A DNA stretch of 64,000 nt from an uncultured Dongia sp. (GCF_936916975.1 NZ_CAKZGO010000019.1:62001-126000), one strand, 5' to 3'; shown: positions 1 to 14,223, counted from the stretch's first letter. Translations and numbers: made by a program. Notes: generated by a model not told the origin, from the letters alone.

Positions 1-203
1 TTCAGCGCCATGACCTGGTCATAGGCCGCGGCAAAGGGCACCGGCCAGGGCCGGCGCTCAGCGGTGAAATCCGGCGGCAGAAGGCCTAGATGCCGCTCGC
101 CGCCAAAGACGATCCGGGCAGCCTTGAGCGCTGCACGCGCCGTGGCGCCCAGCCCATCCATGCCGTCTTCGCCGATACCGATCACGGTGAGCCAGGCTGC
201 CAT
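1..203 (-). CDS. cobL: Precorrin-6Y methyltransferase CobL, N-terminal part
   Basis: Reads leftward from an ATG at 201-203 and leaves the window after about 67 codons. The start of the protein, MAAWLTVIGIGEDGMDGL, has the glycine-rich SAM-binding loop (GIGEDG) of the CbiE/CobL tetrapyrrole methylases, followed by an RIVFGGERHLGLLP stretch typical of that family. In the aerobic cobalamin pathway CobL methylates C5 and C15 and decarboxylates precorrin-6Y. It lies divergent to the riboswitch-led cobG operon, which supports the call. Only the N-terminal, CbiE-like half is visible, so a stand-alone CbiE cannot be excluded. Confidence 0.85.
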   Translation of the reverse strand, partial: MAAWLTVIGIGEDGMDGLGATARAALKAARIVFGGERHLGLLPPDFTAERRPWPVPFAAAYDQVMAL

Positions 204-344
204 GCCGTATATCTCTTTGAAAAAGGGGCCGCTTTTGCGCCTGAATACGGCATGGGGCGCGGCGCGGCAAGTGGCCCCACCACCTGAAACCCGCCGAAAA
301 TCCGCTTCCGCTGCCCTGCCCGCTCCTATAGAAGAGGCCCATTC

Positions 345-512
345 ATCGGTGCCCTTCGGGGCCTAAGAGGGAACGTGGGAGGGGATGCTTCCCCCAGCCA
401 TGGCTGCCCCCGCAACTGTGAGCGGCGAGCCTCGCGCAATCGGCCACTGGATATGATCCGGGAAGGCGGCGCCAGGTAAAGACCCGCGAGCCAGGAGACC
501 TGCCGATGAACG
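345..512 (+). promoter_or_regulatory. Cobalamin (B12) riboswitch
   Basis: The leader has the expected order of cobalamin-riboswitch landmarks: GGTGCCCTTCGGGGCCTAA-type P2 hairpin, GGGAA, the CCCCCGCAACTGTGAGCGG core near 408-425, and the B12-box-like AGCCAGGAGACCTGCC near 489-504. It ends about 14-20 bases before cobG. Family knowledge: adenosylcobalamin binding lowers expression of the genes downstream. The ends are approximate, placed by eye. Confidence 0.93.
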
Positions 513-525
513 GGGTTGCGGTTGG

Positions 526-1995
526 ATGCATCGGTCGGGGCGTATCGATGCTGTGGCGGGTCACGCGTGTAAGGTGATCCACCCATTCACCGCGATGGTG
601 TTTGCCGGTGACGACGTGACCGACCGCTTGGCGTCCAGTGCGGATCTATCCTGTGAGATTGAGGGCGATGGCAGCTCCAATCGCCGCTTCGCATGCCCAG
701 GCCTGTTCCGCATCGTGCCCTCGCGCGATGGAGGCATCTGCCGCATCAAGCTGCCGCGCGGCGTCGTGACCTCGGCACAACTGCGCGTGATCGCCACCGC
801 GGCCGACAAATTCGCCGGTGCGGTGGAGGCCACCAACCGCAGCAATATCCAGATCCGCGGTGTCCGTGCCGGTTGCGAGGACGCGCTGATCGCGGCACTG
901 GTCGATGCTGGCCTCGGCCCCCGCACGACCGGCGCCGACGATGTGCGCAATGTGATGGTGAGCCCCACCGCCGGCCTCGATGCGGCGGCAATTGTCGACG
1001 TCACCCCGCTCGCCGACCGAATCCTGGCGCGCCTCGAAGCGGAAGCCAGATATCACGCCCTCTCGCCGAAATTCTCGATCCAGATCGACGGTGGCGAAAG
1101 TGTTGCCATGCTGGCACATCCCAACGACATCTGGTTCGCCGCAATTGATGACGCACATTTCGCCTTCGGATTTGCCGGCTGCCTCGGTGAAAGGCCGGTG
1201 GGCCTTGTCGCCGCGCCGGACGTTGAGGCGGCCTTGTTTGCCTTGGTGGACCTGTTCGGGGCCGAAATCGGCAAGACCAACGCGAACGGTGACAAGATCA
1301 CGCGCATGCGACACCTGCTGGTGGCGCGACATGCCCAAGAATTGGCATCTGCCCTGCCCTGCCCGGTCGACACGATCACCGACTGGCGGCGGGAATTGCC
1401 GATGCAACTTGGCCATATCGGTGCACGTGAGCAGACGGACGGACGCTTTGCGATGGGCGCCGTGCCACCGCTGGGGCGCATCGAAACGTCGATGCTACGC
1501 GGCCTTGCTGATCTGGCGGATTTGGTCTCGGCCGGGGAAATCCGCATGACGCCGTGGCAGAGCGTGCTGCTGCCAAACATCGTTGAAGATGCGCTCATGG
1601 ATGCGGTGGTGCAGCTGGACGACCTTGGCTTCATTACACAGCCCGACCGGACCCTGGCCGCAACAATCACCTGCGCCGGCAGTGCTGGCTGCAAATCGGG
1701 CCTCGCCGACACCAAGGCGGATGCACTGTCCTTGGCGGACAAGATCGACGGATCTGGTGCCAGCGTCTTCGGCCTGCACCTCACCGGCTGCAGCAAATCC
1801 TGTGCTTCGCCCCGCCCTGCCCCGGTGACCTTGCTGGGGATTTCACCCGGTCATTACGACGTCTTCGTGCGAAACGATTTCTGCGCGCAAAATGAGGGGC
1901 AAACGGCGGGATTCGGCAAGCAGATCGCGGCCGACCTCACTATCGAACAGGCAGCCACCTTGCTGGCCGACAAATCTTTGCGGGTTCCGGAGTAG
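526..1995 (+). CDS. cobG: Precorrin-3B synthase (CobG)
   Basis: 489 aa. A nitrite/sulfite-reductase-like Fe-S protein; the family uses oxygen to make precorrin-3B from precorrin-3A in the aerobic B12 pathway. The N-terminal half holds the ferredoxin-like repeat beginning near RRFACPGL, typical of CobG. Cys383, Cys389, Cys422 and Cys426 form the C-x5-C...C-x3-C cluster motif of the NiR/SiR family. It is the first gene after the B12 riboswitch and runs 4 bp from cobH. The start is uncertain: the ATG at 526 lacks a clear ribosome binding site, and the next in-frame ATG at 595 would give a shorter protein that still begins before the conserved region. Confidence 0.9.
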   Translation: MHRSGRIDAVAGHACKVIHPFTAMVFAGDDVTDRLASSADLSCEIEGDGSSNRRFACPGLFRIVPSRDGGICRIKLPRGVVTSAQLRVIATAADKFAGAVEATNRSNIQIRGVRAGCEDALIAALVDAGLGPRTTGADDVRNVMVSPTAGLDAAAIVDVTPLADRILARLEAEARYHALSPKFSIQIDGGESVAMLAHPNDIWFAAIDDAHFAFGFAGCLGERPVGLVAAPDVEAALFALVDLFGAEIGKTNANGDKITRMRHLLVARHAQELASALPCPVDTITDWRRELPMQLGHIGAREQTDGRFAMGAVPPLGRIETSMLRGLADLADLVSAGEIRMTPWQSVLLPNIVEDALMDAVVQLDDLGFITQPDRTLAATITCAGSAGCKSGLADTKADALSLADKIDGSGASVFGLHLTGCSKSCASPRPAPVTLLGISPGHYDVFVRNDFCAQNEGQTAGFGKQIAADLTIEQAATLLADKSLRVPE

Positions 1996-1999
1996 AGTG

Positions 2000-2626
2000 A
2001 TGATCAATTACGAGCGCGATGGACAGGAAATCTACCGCCAGTCCTTTTCCATCATCCGCGCCGAAGCCAAGTTGGACGGCATTCCGGCCGACCTCGAAAA
2101 ACTCGCGGTCCGGGTGGCACATGCGTCGGGCATGGTCGATGTCATTCAGGATCTGCGCTTCTCGGAAGGCGCCGGTGCCGCCGGCCGTGCGGCGCTTGCG
2201 GCCGGTGCGCCGGTCCTCGCCGATTGCCGCATGGTGGCGGAAGGTGTGACGCGCGCGCGCCTCCCCATGAAGAACGAGGTCATCTGCACGCTCTACGACC
2301 CGCGTGTGCCACAGATGGCGCAGGATATCGGGAACACCCGCTCTGCGGCGGCCCTCGAATTCTGGCGCGACCGGATGGCAGGCAGCATCGTCGCCATCGG
2401 CAACGCGCCCACGGTCCTCTTCCGCCTGCTCGAAATGCTCGACGAAGGTGCGTCCAAGCCGGCACTCATTCTGGGTTTCCCCGTGGGCTTCGTGGGTGCC
2501 GCTGAATCGAAAGACATGCTCGCCGCAAACAGTCGCGGCGTCCCCTTCGTGATCGTGCGCGGCCGCCGCGGCGGGAGCGCCATGGCCGCCGCCGCCGTCA
2601 ACGCCCTGGCAACTGAGAAAGAATAA
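2000..2626 (+). CDS. cobH: Precorrin-8X methylmutase (CobH)
   Basis: 208 aa, the usual length. It moves the C11 methyl group to C12, turning precorrin-8X into hydrogenobyrinate. Family marks read directly: [29 protein letters not shown]-like [16 protein letters not shown], the GNAPTALF-like [12 protein letters not shown], and the [13 protein letters not shown] segment near the C-terminus. The catalytic His of the family is expected in the VRVAHASG stretch (about residue 37). The start at 2000 follows the cobG stop by 4 bp and precedes cobI by 4 bp, so the genes are translationally close within the riboswitch-led operon. Confidence 0.95.
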   Translation: MINYERDGQEIYRQSFSIIRAEAKLDGIPADLEKLAVRVAHASGMVDVIQDLRFSEGAGAAGRAALAAGAPVLADCRMVAEGVTRARLPMKNEVICTLYDPRVPQMAQDIGNTRSAAALEFWRDRMAGSIVAIGNAPTVLFRLLEMLDEGASKPALILGFPVGFVGAAESKDMLAANSRGVPFVIVRGRRGGSAMAAAAVNALATEKE

Positions 2627-2630
2627 CATT

Positions 2631-3377
2631 ATGAGCCCAACAAATTCGACGGGGCCAGGACGTCTCTTCGGCCTCGGCGTCGGCCCGGGCGATCCGGAAC
2701 TGATGACGGTGAAAGCCGTGCGCCTGCTGCAGCAATCGCCGATCGTCGCCTATCTCGCGGCCAAGGGCAAAAAGGGCAACGCGCTCACCATCATCGAATC
2801 CTATCTGAAGCCCGACCAGATCACGATGCCGCTGATCTATCCGGTCACCACGGAAAAGCTGCCCGCGCATCTCAATTACGAAACGCTGGTGAGTGATTTC
2901 TACGATGCCTCCGCTGAAGAGGTCGCAGCCCATCTCGATGCTGGCCGCGACGTTGCGGTGATCTGCGAGGGCGATCCGTTCTTCTACGGCTCCTTCATGT
3001 ATCTCCATGATCGCCTGGCCACGCGCTATGAAACGGAAGTCGTGCCCGGCGTCTGCTCCGTGCTGGGTGCTGCCTCGGTCCTCGGCGCACCGCTCGTCTA
3101 TCGTAACCAGAGCCTCGGTATTCTCTCCGGCGTGTTGCCGGAAGAAGAGCTGAAGCGGCGCCTCGCCGACATGGATGCCGCCGCCATCATGAAGCTCGGC
3201 ACCAATTTCGAAAAGGTGCGCAAGGTGGTGATGGATCTGGGCCTCGGCGACCGCGCGCTTTATGTCGAGCGTGCCACCATGGGCAATCAGAAGATCCTGC
3301 CTTTGGCTGAGGTCGACCCGAAGAGTGCCCCCTATTTCTCGATCGTGCTCGTGCCCGGCAAGAAGTGGCATTCCTGA
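2631..3377 (+). CDS. cobI: Precorrin-2 C20-methyltransferase (CobI)
   Basis: 248 aa. SAM-dependent methylase that converts precorrin-2 to precorrin-3A, the entry step of the corrin branch. Visible family features are the N-terminal [22 protein letters not shown] (read as [13 protein letters not shown] then MTVKAVRLL) loop, the central [14 protein letters not shown] motif and the [17 protein letters not shown] motif. Length and motif order match CobI/CbiL. Its TGA stop overlaps the ATG of the next gene (TGATG at 3375-3379), indicating coupled translation. Confidence 0.95.
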   Translation: MSPTNSTGPGRLFGLGVGPGDPELMTVKAVRLLQQSPIVAYLAAKGKKGNALTIIESYLKPDQITMPLIYPVTTEKLPAHLNYETLVSDFYDASAEEVAAHLDAGRDVAVICEGDPFFYGSFMYLHDRLATRYETEVVPGVCSVLGAASVLGAPLVYRNQSLGILSGVLPEEELKRRLADMDAAAIMKLGTNFEKVRKVVMDLGLGDRALYVERATMGNQKILPLAEVDPKSAPYFSIVLVPGKKWHS

Positions 3378-5086
3378 TGAGCCAGCCCGCGATCCTCATC
3401 CTCGGCGCCAATTCGCTGGCGACGGCGCAGCGGATCAAGGCGGCGCTGCCGGATGCGGCGATCTACGGCCTCGCCGGCCGGGTCGAGGGCGCCGACGTCA
3501 CCTATGATGAATTCGGCCCGACCTTGCGTGATCTCTACAACGCCGACCGCCCCATCATTGCGCTGTGCGCGGCAGGCATCGTCATCCGGTCGCTGGCGGC
3601 CTTGCTGCAGAACAAGCAGGCGGAACCACCCGTGCTGGTCGTCGCCGAAGACGGCAGCGCCGTCGTGCCGCTGCTGGGCGGTACCCGCGGCGTCAACGTG
3701 CTGGCGCGCGAGATCGGCGCGGCACTCGGCACGCCGCCCGCCATCACCACCACGGGCGAACTGCGCTTCGGTACCTGCCTTCTCAATCCGCCGGTGGGCT
3801 ATCGCCTGCGCAACCACGCCGATGGCAAGACCTTCATCGCCAATCTGCTGGCCGGCGCCAAGATGCGGGTCGAGGGCGAAGCGCCCTGGTTCGCCGAGGC
3901 AAAACTGCCGATCGACGATACCGGCACGCTCACCGCGCGCATCACGCCCGCCGATGTCGAACCGGCGGCAGATGAACTGCTGTTCCATCCGGCGACGATC
4001 GTTGTCGGCATCGGCCGCGCCGAGCCGGATCTGGCGGCTCGCATTCTGACCGCCTTGACGCAGGTGAAGCTCTCGCGCTATTCCCTGGCCCTGCTCCTCG
4101 CTGCCGAACGCGATGTAGGCAATGCGCATCTAACGGCCGTAGCTGCTGAGCTTGGTGTGCCGCTGCGCTATGTGACGGACACGACCACGCCGGAAGGCTT
4201 GGTGCTGGCCGCCGTGCCGGAGCCGATCCAGGCCGTGACGATCGAGACATTAGCCATTGCCGTCGCCGACAAACCTGAAGATGTGCAGATGGCTGGTCGC
4301 AAGCGTGGCCGTCTCGCCGTCGTCGGTCTCGGGCCGGGCGATGCCAGCATGATGGTGCCCGCCGTTCGCCGCGAACTCGATCAGGCCGAGGACATCGTCG
4401 GCTACGACACCTATGTGAAGATGGCCGGCCCCTTGCGCGCCGACCAGATCGTACACGCTTCCGACAATCGCGAAGAATTGTGGCGCGCACGACAGGCCTT
4501 TGCACTGGCGGCGAGCGGTCGCGCGGTCGCTGTTGTGTCGTCGGGTGATCCGGGCGTCTTCGCCATGGCATCCGCCGTGCTGGAAGCACTCGACGGCTCG
4601 GAGGATGCCACATGGCATGGCGTCGATCTCATCATCCTGCCCGGTGTGTCAGCGGCGATGGCTGCAGCAGCACGGATCGGTGCGCCGCTCGGCCACGATT
4701 TCTGCATCATCTCGCTCTCCGACAATCTCAAACCCTGGCCGGTGATCCTCGATCGCCTGGCCCATGCCGCGGCCGGTGATTTCGCCATGGCGTTCTACAA
4801 CCCGATCTCCAAGGCGCGCCCCTGGCAGTTGGGCGAGGCGCTCGATCTACTGCGCCAGCACCGCGCACCGGAAACGCCCGTCGTCCTCGGCCGCGATGTC
4901 GGTCGCCCGGCGGAACGCGTGACCAGCCTCACACTCGGCGACCTCACGCCGGAGATGGTCGACATGCGCACAGTGGTGATCATCGGTTCATCGACCACGC
5001 GCACGATCAAGCGGCCAAATGGCAGCGACTGGGTCTATACTCCGCGCTGGTATGGCGCCGAGCCGGTCGAAGCCAAGAAAGCCTAG
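3377..5086 (+). CDS. cobJ: CbiG-CobJ fusion: cobalamin biosynthesis protein / precorrin-3B C17-methyltransferase
   Basis: 569 aa from the ATG that overlaps the cobI stop; an upstream in-frame start at 3365 is possible but lies inside cobI. Residues about 1-310 resemble CbiG: an N-terminal domain with PLLGGTRGVNVLAREIGAAL and ITTTGE, then a C-terminal domain (VVGIGRAEP, LGVPLRYV) related to CobE. Residues about 318-550 are a tetrapyrrole methylase with GLGPGDASMMVPAVRREL, SSGDPGVFAMAS, ILPGVSAAMAAAARIGAPLG and the AFYNPISKAR motif of CobJ/CbiH. CobJ performs ring contraction coupled to C17 methylation. CbiG belongs by tradition to the anaerobic pathway, yet CobG is also present here. Confidence 0.92.
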   Translation: MSQPAILILGANSLATAQRIKAALPDAAIYGLAGRVEGADVTYDEFGPTLRDLYNADRPIIALCAAGIVIRSLAALLQNKQAEPPVLVVAEDGSAVVPLLGGTRGVNVLAREIGAALGTPPAITTTGELRFGTCLLNPPVGYRLRNHADGKTFIANLLAGAKMRVEGEAPWFAEAKLPIDDTGTLTARITPADVEPAADELLFHPATIVVGIGRAEPDLAARILTALTQVKLSRYSLALLLAAERDVGNAHLTAVAAELGVPLRYVTDTTTPEGLVLAAVPEPIQAVTIETLAIAVADKPEDVQMAGRKRGRLAVVGLGPGDASMMVPAVRRELDQAEDIVGYDTYVKMAGPLRADQIVHASDNREELWRARQAFALAASGRAVAVVSSGDPGVFAMASAVLEALDGSEDATWHGVDLIILPGVSAAMAAAARIGAPLGHDFCIISLSDNLKPWPVILDRLAHAAAGDFAMAFYNPISKARPWQLGEALDLLRQHRAPETPVVLGRDVGRPAERVTSLTLGDLTPEMVDMRTVVIIGSSTTRTIKRPNGSDWVYTPRWYGAEPVEAKKA

Positions 5087-5829
5087 AGCTTCCGCACCCA
5101 GTCGACGGCATCGTCGATGTCGCCGACCTGCGGAACGTCGGGACGCGATGGTCGCCGCTGCATCACTACCTCGATGCCCAGCTCCCGTGCCGCCTCCAGC
5201 TTGGCGTCTGTGGCACTGCCACCGCTGTTCTTGCACACGATGCAATCGATCCGGCGCGATTGCAGCAGAGCACGCTCATCCGCCAGATTGAACGGCCCGC
5301 GCGCCAGGATGATCTCGGCGTCCGCGAATTTGATATCTGCGTCGGGCTTCTCGACCGCGCGGATCACGAAGGCAATATCGGTGAGTGCCGTGAATGGCGC
5401 CAATTCCTGACGCCCTAGCGCCAGGAACACGCGCTTGGTCGACTTGCGAAGAATAGCGACAGCCTGGTCCCAATCATCAACCAATGTCCAGTTATCGCCG
5501 GACTGTGCGACCCATGCCGGACGCTCCAGGCGCAGCAGCGGAACGCGCGCGGCAGCCGTCGCCTCGGCAGCATGCCAGCCCATGCGGCGGGCGAATGGAT
5601 GCGTGGCATCGATCACCGCGGCGACCTTTTTGTCACGCAGATAATCGGTGAGGCCGGTGACACCACCAAACCCGCCGATCCGCACCTCGCCCACCGGCAG
5701 CTTCGGATTAGCGACGCGCCCGGCCAGCGATGAGATGACGCGGATGTTGGGCAATGCGTGCAACGCCTCCGCCAACGCGATGCCTTCGCCAGTGCCGCCG
5801 AGGATGAGGATGGGTTTTATGGTAGTCAT
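5083..5829 (-). CDS. cobK: Precorrin-6A reductase (CobK)
   Basis: 248 aa. NAD(P)H-dependent reductase converting precorrin-6A to precorrin-6Y. The N-terminus ILILGGTGEGIALAEAL carries the dinucleotide-type glycine loop of CobK/CbiJ; other family marks are VIDATHPFA and the C-terminal IVCKNSGG..TDAKLEAARELG. It is convergent with the CbiG-CobJ gene and their 3' ends overlap by 4 bp (5083-5086). It is on the opposite strand and thus outside the riboswitch transcript. Immediately upstream lies a large inverted repeat. Confidence 0.95.
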   Translation of the reverse strand: MTTIKPILILGGTGEGIALAEALHALPNIRVISSLAGRVANPKLPVGEVRIGGFGGVTGLTDYLRDKKVAAVIDATHPFARRMGWHAAEATAAARVPLLRLERPAWVAQSGDNWTLVDDWDQAVAILRKSTKRVFLALGRQELAPFTALTDIAFVIRAVEKPDADIKFADAEIILARGPFNLADERALLQSRRIDCIVCKNSGGSATDAKLEAARELGIEVVMQRRPSRPDVPQVGDIDDAVDWVRKL

Positions 5830-5878
5830 TTAGATCGTGCAGTTTGCGTCGGTTGCACGCATCCCACGCCCACCCCAC

Positions 5879-5970
5879 TCGTCATGGTCCGCGAAGGCGG
5901 ACCACCAACGAATTGCTTTCTTCGTGTGGAGACAAACTCGTGGGTGGTCCGCCTTCGCGGACCATGACGA
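5879..5970. repeat. Large perfect inverted repeat, REP-pair-like
   Basis: Arms at 5879-5906 and 5943-5970 are perfect 28-bp reverse complements separated by 36 bases. Each arm itself contains a smaller palindrome, TGGTCCGC-GAAG-GCGGACCA. This nested architecture is like paired REP/BIME elements. It sits between the starts/ends of two minus-strand genes (upstream of cobK, downstream of the META-domain gene) and might also stop transcripts. Confidence 0.85.
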
Positions 5971-5981
5971 ACTGGTATGCA

Positions 5982-6386
5982 TCACTGCTTGTGAAAGACG
6001 ATCGTCTTCCCATCCGTCGCATTCAGGATCAGCTTGTCGCCCTGGGTCTGATAGCCGGTGACGCGGCCGAGCAGATCCAGATAAGCCTGCTCCTGCGCCA
6101 TCAACACATCCGGCGAGCAGAACATCTTGGTCGAGAATGCCTGCTCAAAAATGAGCTTGCTGCCGTCGCGCTGATAACCCGCACCATAGCTGTTGCACCC
6201 GGCCTTGCCGCCGGAGCGGCCATCGGGATCGAGCTTCAGTGTGACGTCCGTTCCCTCGACCACGGGTGCGCCGGCAATCGTCTCGGCGACCCACACCGGG
6301 CCGACGATATCCGCCTGCTGCGGCGCGCCGGCACTGCAGGCCGTCATCATCCCGACGAACGGCAAGACCAACATCCTCAACCGCAT
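5982..6386 (-). CDS. META/HslJ-domain lipoprotein
   Basis: 134 aa from the ATG at 6384-6386, chosen because a strong GGGAGG lies 6-7 bases upstream; an earlier ATG at 6405-6407 is weaker. The N-terminus MRLRMLVLPFVGMMTACSAG is a signal peptide with a lipobox-type Cys, so an envelope lipoprotein is likely. The mature part has the META-domain pattern: VGPVWVAETIAG, GGKAGCNSYGAGY and FSTKMFCSP, with the family Cys residues. META proteins include E. coli HslJ, linked to novobiocin resistance; the exact role is unknown. It follows the ABC exporter gene by 17 bases and may share its transcript. Confidence 0.8.
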   Translation of the reverse strand: MRLRMLVLPFVGMMTACSAGAPQQADIVGPVWVAETIAGAPVVEGTDVTLKLDPDGRSGGKAGCNSYGAGYQRDGSKLIFEQAFSTKMFCSPDVLMAQEQAYLDLLGRVTGYQTQGDKLILNATDGKTIVFHKQ

Positions 6387-6403
6387 GACACACCTCCCTC
6401 GAG

Positions 6404-9982
<3,579 letters not shown>

Positions 9983-10030
9983 GGCCCGGTTCCTACGCTG
10001 CGAACGGTTCTCATTCGCTCAAAATACACT

Positions 10031-10044
10031 GAACGTAAACGTTC
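10031..10044. promoter_or_regulatory. Putative LysR operator between divergent genes
   Basis: GAACGT-AA-ACGTTC is a perfect 6-bp inverted repeat with a 2-bp centre in the 117-bp space between the exporter gene and the LysR gene. LysR regulators commonly bind dyads in such divergent spacers. Assignment is by position only. Confidence 0.45.
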
Positions 10045-10099
10045 GCCATTCGACAAATTGGATCACCGACTGTACGATTATGAACAGGAGGATTCTGCC

Positions 10100-11014
10100 A
10101 TGATCGACGACTGGAACGACCTCAAAGTCTTCCTCACCTTGGCCGAGGAGGGTCAGCTCACCTCGGCGGCAAAAAAGCTCCATGTCAGCCATCCGACCAT
10201 CGCCCGGCGGATCAAGGCGCTGGAAACATCGATCGGGGCCAGGCTGTTCGATCGCCTGCCCGACCGCTTCGTCCTCACCCCTGCCGGCGAGGAGTTGCTG
10301 GCCGATAGCCGGAAGATGCAGCAGGCGGCGGAATCGATCGACCGGCGCAGTGCCGGCCTCATAGATATGGCGCAGGGTGTCGTGCGGCTCTCGGCCGGGG
10401 AGGCGATGACTGGCTTCATCGCCACGCATCTCCCGCGCCTGCGGCAGAATCTGCAATGTGTCGAGTTTGAACTCACCGCCAGTCACACGCTGGCCAATCT
10501 GTCGCGGCGCGAGGCGGATCTTCTTATCCGCGAGCAGGTGCCGGATCTGGCCAGCATCGTCACACGCAAGCTCGGCCGCGCGGCCTATGCGGTCTATGCC
10601 GCGGCCGGGCTGCAGCTTGGCAACCTGACACCAGATGAACTGCGCAGGCTGACCTGGCTCGGTTTCGATGACGACCATGCCTACATGCCTGGACAGAGCT
10701 GGACGCGCGATCTGCTCGGCGGCAAGCGGCCGCCGATCCGGTTCAACGATTGGCTGGTGATGCGCGATGCAGTGGCCGCAGGTGCCGGCGTGGCGGTCCT
10801 GCCTTGCTATCTGGTCGATCAGGACCCGGCGTTGCGGCGCGTGGGTGGACTGCTGCCGGATGTCAGCGCGGATCAATGGCTGCTGGTGCACAAAGACCTC
10901 CGTACCCTGCCGCGCATCCGTGCCGTGATGGACCAGCTGGTGACGTTCTTTCAGGAGCATAAGGCGCTGCTTGCCGGCCAAACCACCGCGACTCGCTACC
11001 ACGTCGCTGTTTAG
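10100..11014 (+). CDS. LysR-family transcriptional regulator
   Basis: 304 aa. Residues 1-60 are a classical LysR winged helix: WNDLKVFLTLAEEGQLTSAA, then KKLHVSHPTIARRIKALE and LFDRLPDRFVLTPAGEELL. The remainder is a shortened periplasmic-binding-like effector domain (WLGFDDDHAYMPGQSW; VMRDAVAAGAGVAVLPCYL). The start at 10100 has an AGGAGG-like site (CAGGAGG) at 10085-10091. An open frame continues further upstream but lacks the family pattern. Divergent placement beside the fused ABC exporter makes that exporter its most likely target; the co-effector is unknown. Confidence 0.92.
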   Translation: MIDDWNDLKVFLTLAEEGQLTSAAKKLHVSHPTIARRIKALETSIGARLFDRLPDRFVLTPAGEELLADSRKMQQAAESIDRRSAGLIDMAQGVVRLSAGEAMTGFIATHLPRLRQNLQCVEFELTASHTLANLSRREADLLIREQVPDLASIVTRKLGRAAYAVYAAAGLQLGNLTPDELRRLTWLGFDDDHAYMPGQSWTRDLLGGKRPPIRFNDWLVMRDAVAAGAGVAVLPCYLVDQDPALRRVGGLLPDVSADQWLLVHKDLRTLPRIRAVMDQLVTFFQEHKALLAGQTTATRYHVAV

Positions 11015-11055
11015 GCGACATATCCTCCGATTACGCGGGTTTCCGCCAGTCGATG

Positions 11056-11081
11056 GGAACAAACCGGACCCGGCACCGGTT
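11056..11081 (+). promoter_or_regulatory. EcfG-type stress promoter for the PRC-barrel gene
   Basis: GGAAC at 11056-11060, a 17-base spacer and GGTT at 11078-11081, close to the alphaproteobacterial general-stress consensus GGAAC-N16/17-CGTT. It lies about 30 bases before the gene start. One base of the -10 block deviates from the consensus. Confidence 0.5.
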
Positions 11082-11111
11082 AGACCCCCATCGAACAAGC
11101 AGGAGGATTAA

Positions 11112-11498
11112 ATGCAGTCAGCGATGGAAAACCGCCAGGAAACCCTCAAGAGGGACGAGACCGGCAGCCTGATCTCGGCCGACAAGGTCAATGGCACCGA
11201 CATCTTCAACCGCAACGGCGACAATCTCGGCGAAGTCGAGAGCGTGATGATCGATAAATTGTCGGGGAAAGTGGCCTATGCGGTCGTGACCTTCGGCGGC
11301 TTCCTCGGCATCGGCGCAGAGCGCCGGGCATTACCGTGGAGCGTGCTTACCTATGACACCGATCTTGGCGGCTATGTCGTGACCGCCAATGACGACACGC
11401 TGCGCCAGACCCCGGTCTATGCCGACAACAGCAATGTCGACCCGGAATGGGGCACGCGTTTGCACGGCCATTTCGGCGTGCCGCCCTATTGGCAGTAA
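11112..11498 (+). CDS. PRC-barrel domain protein
   Basis: 128 aa, soluble. The middle (about residues 18-95) is a PRC-barrel: LISADKVNGTDIFNRNGDNLGEVESVMIDKLSGKVAYAVV is split here as LISADKVNGTDIFN, NGDNLGEVESVMIDK and GKVAYAVVTFGGFLGIGAER, followed by ALPWSVL. PRC-barrels occur in photosynthetic reaction-centre H subunits and RimM, and in many small stress-linked proteins of alphaproteobacteria. The AGGAGGATTAA sequence just before the ATG is a strong ribosome binding site. The EcfG-like promoter upstream suggests induction in the general stress response. No partner gene is evident. Confidence 0.82.
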   Translation: MQSAMENRQETLKRDETGSLISADKVNGTDIFNRNGDNLGEVESVMIDKLSGKVAYAVVTFGGFLGIGAERRALPWSVLTYDTDLGGYVVTANDDTLRQTPVYADNSNVDPEWGTRLHGHFGVPPYWQ

Positions 11499-11557
11499 GA
11501 GTGCTGACACTAGGTCGTCCGGTTGAAAATATCGACGGACGATAGCGCGGCAAGAAC

Positions 11558-11600
11558 GGCTCGCAGCTTCTCCCGCAGTCTTAGCGGGGAGTTGCGAGCC
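11558..11600 (+). terminator. Terminator-like hairpin after the PRC-barrel gene
   Basis: GGCTCGCA at 11558-11565 pairs with TGCGAGCC at 11593-11600, and an inner CTCCCGC/GCGGGGAG stem continues the hairpin. The following sequence (ATTTATCTTAT) is T-rich but not a pure T run. It could end the PRC-barrel transcript. Confidence 0.45.
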
Positions 11601-11638
11601 ATTTATCTTATCAACGACTATTCGAGTGGAGGGCGGTC

Positions 11639-11725
11639 ATGACACGAACCATCGGCTATTACCTCGCCAGCGCACTGGCCTCCGCATATGCCTTGTTCAT
11701 GGTCGGCGCCAATTGGCCGGTCTGA
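11639..11725 (+). CDS. Possible 28-aa single-span membrane peptide
   Basis: MTRTIGYYLASALASAYALF then MVGANWPV and a stop. Most of the peptide is one hydrophobic, alanine-rich segment, fitting a small membrane protein. A GTGGAGGG ribosome binding site precedes the ATG by about 6 bases, and it sits 22 bases before the next small gene. No homologue is recognised; length alone makes this tentative. Confidence 0.35.
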   Translation: MTRTIGYYLASALASAYALFMVGANWPV

Positions 11726-11747
11726 GCGCAATCAGTCTGAAAAAATT

Positions 11748-11904
11748 ATGATCTATGAAGTAAAACTAGGGCCCGTCGACCCCGACCTGCCGGCAGGCGA
11801 AAGATGGTTTGCCCAGCAGATCGAAGGTAGCTTAGGCCAGCTTCCCGACGACAAGTTGCCGCTTGATATGCTTCTGCTCCTGCGCGCGCTGGACAAGGAC
11901 AAGC

Positions 11905-11918
<14 letters not shown>
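11748..11918 (+). CDS. Small hypothetical protein
   Basis: 56 aa, acidic, beginning [20 protein letters not shown], with no signal peptide or membrane segment; the end is a leucine-rich stretch ([14 protein letters not shown]). The spacer upstream is A-rich and has no strong ribosome binding site. Its 3' end overlaps the convergent YgiQ gene by 14 bp (11905-11918). Not recognised; the strongest support is its position after the small membrane peptide on the same strand. Confidence 0.45.
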
Positions 11919-13926
<2,008 letters not shown>

Positions 13927-14223
13927 ATCCCTGCACCAAACTCAAACTATTGGGGCAACGCAGATTGGGGCGGCGCCGCGTTTCGGCACCGTCAGCCCAT
14001 CTTCATCGCCCGTAATTTCGGCCCGCGGCCAATTTGCCGTCCACCCGTTTGCAGAGGATCAGCACCATTTTGACGGCATCGCCGTCCAAGTGGCGCGGTG
14101 AATACCATCTAAACTACTGAAAAGTCAATGTTTTGATGGTCTGGCAAGGATCGCCCTTGATCGCCGTGGGGCAAACGGGATCAATGGGTTAGACCCCTTT
14201 ACGCCCCCTCTCGGAGAAACAGC

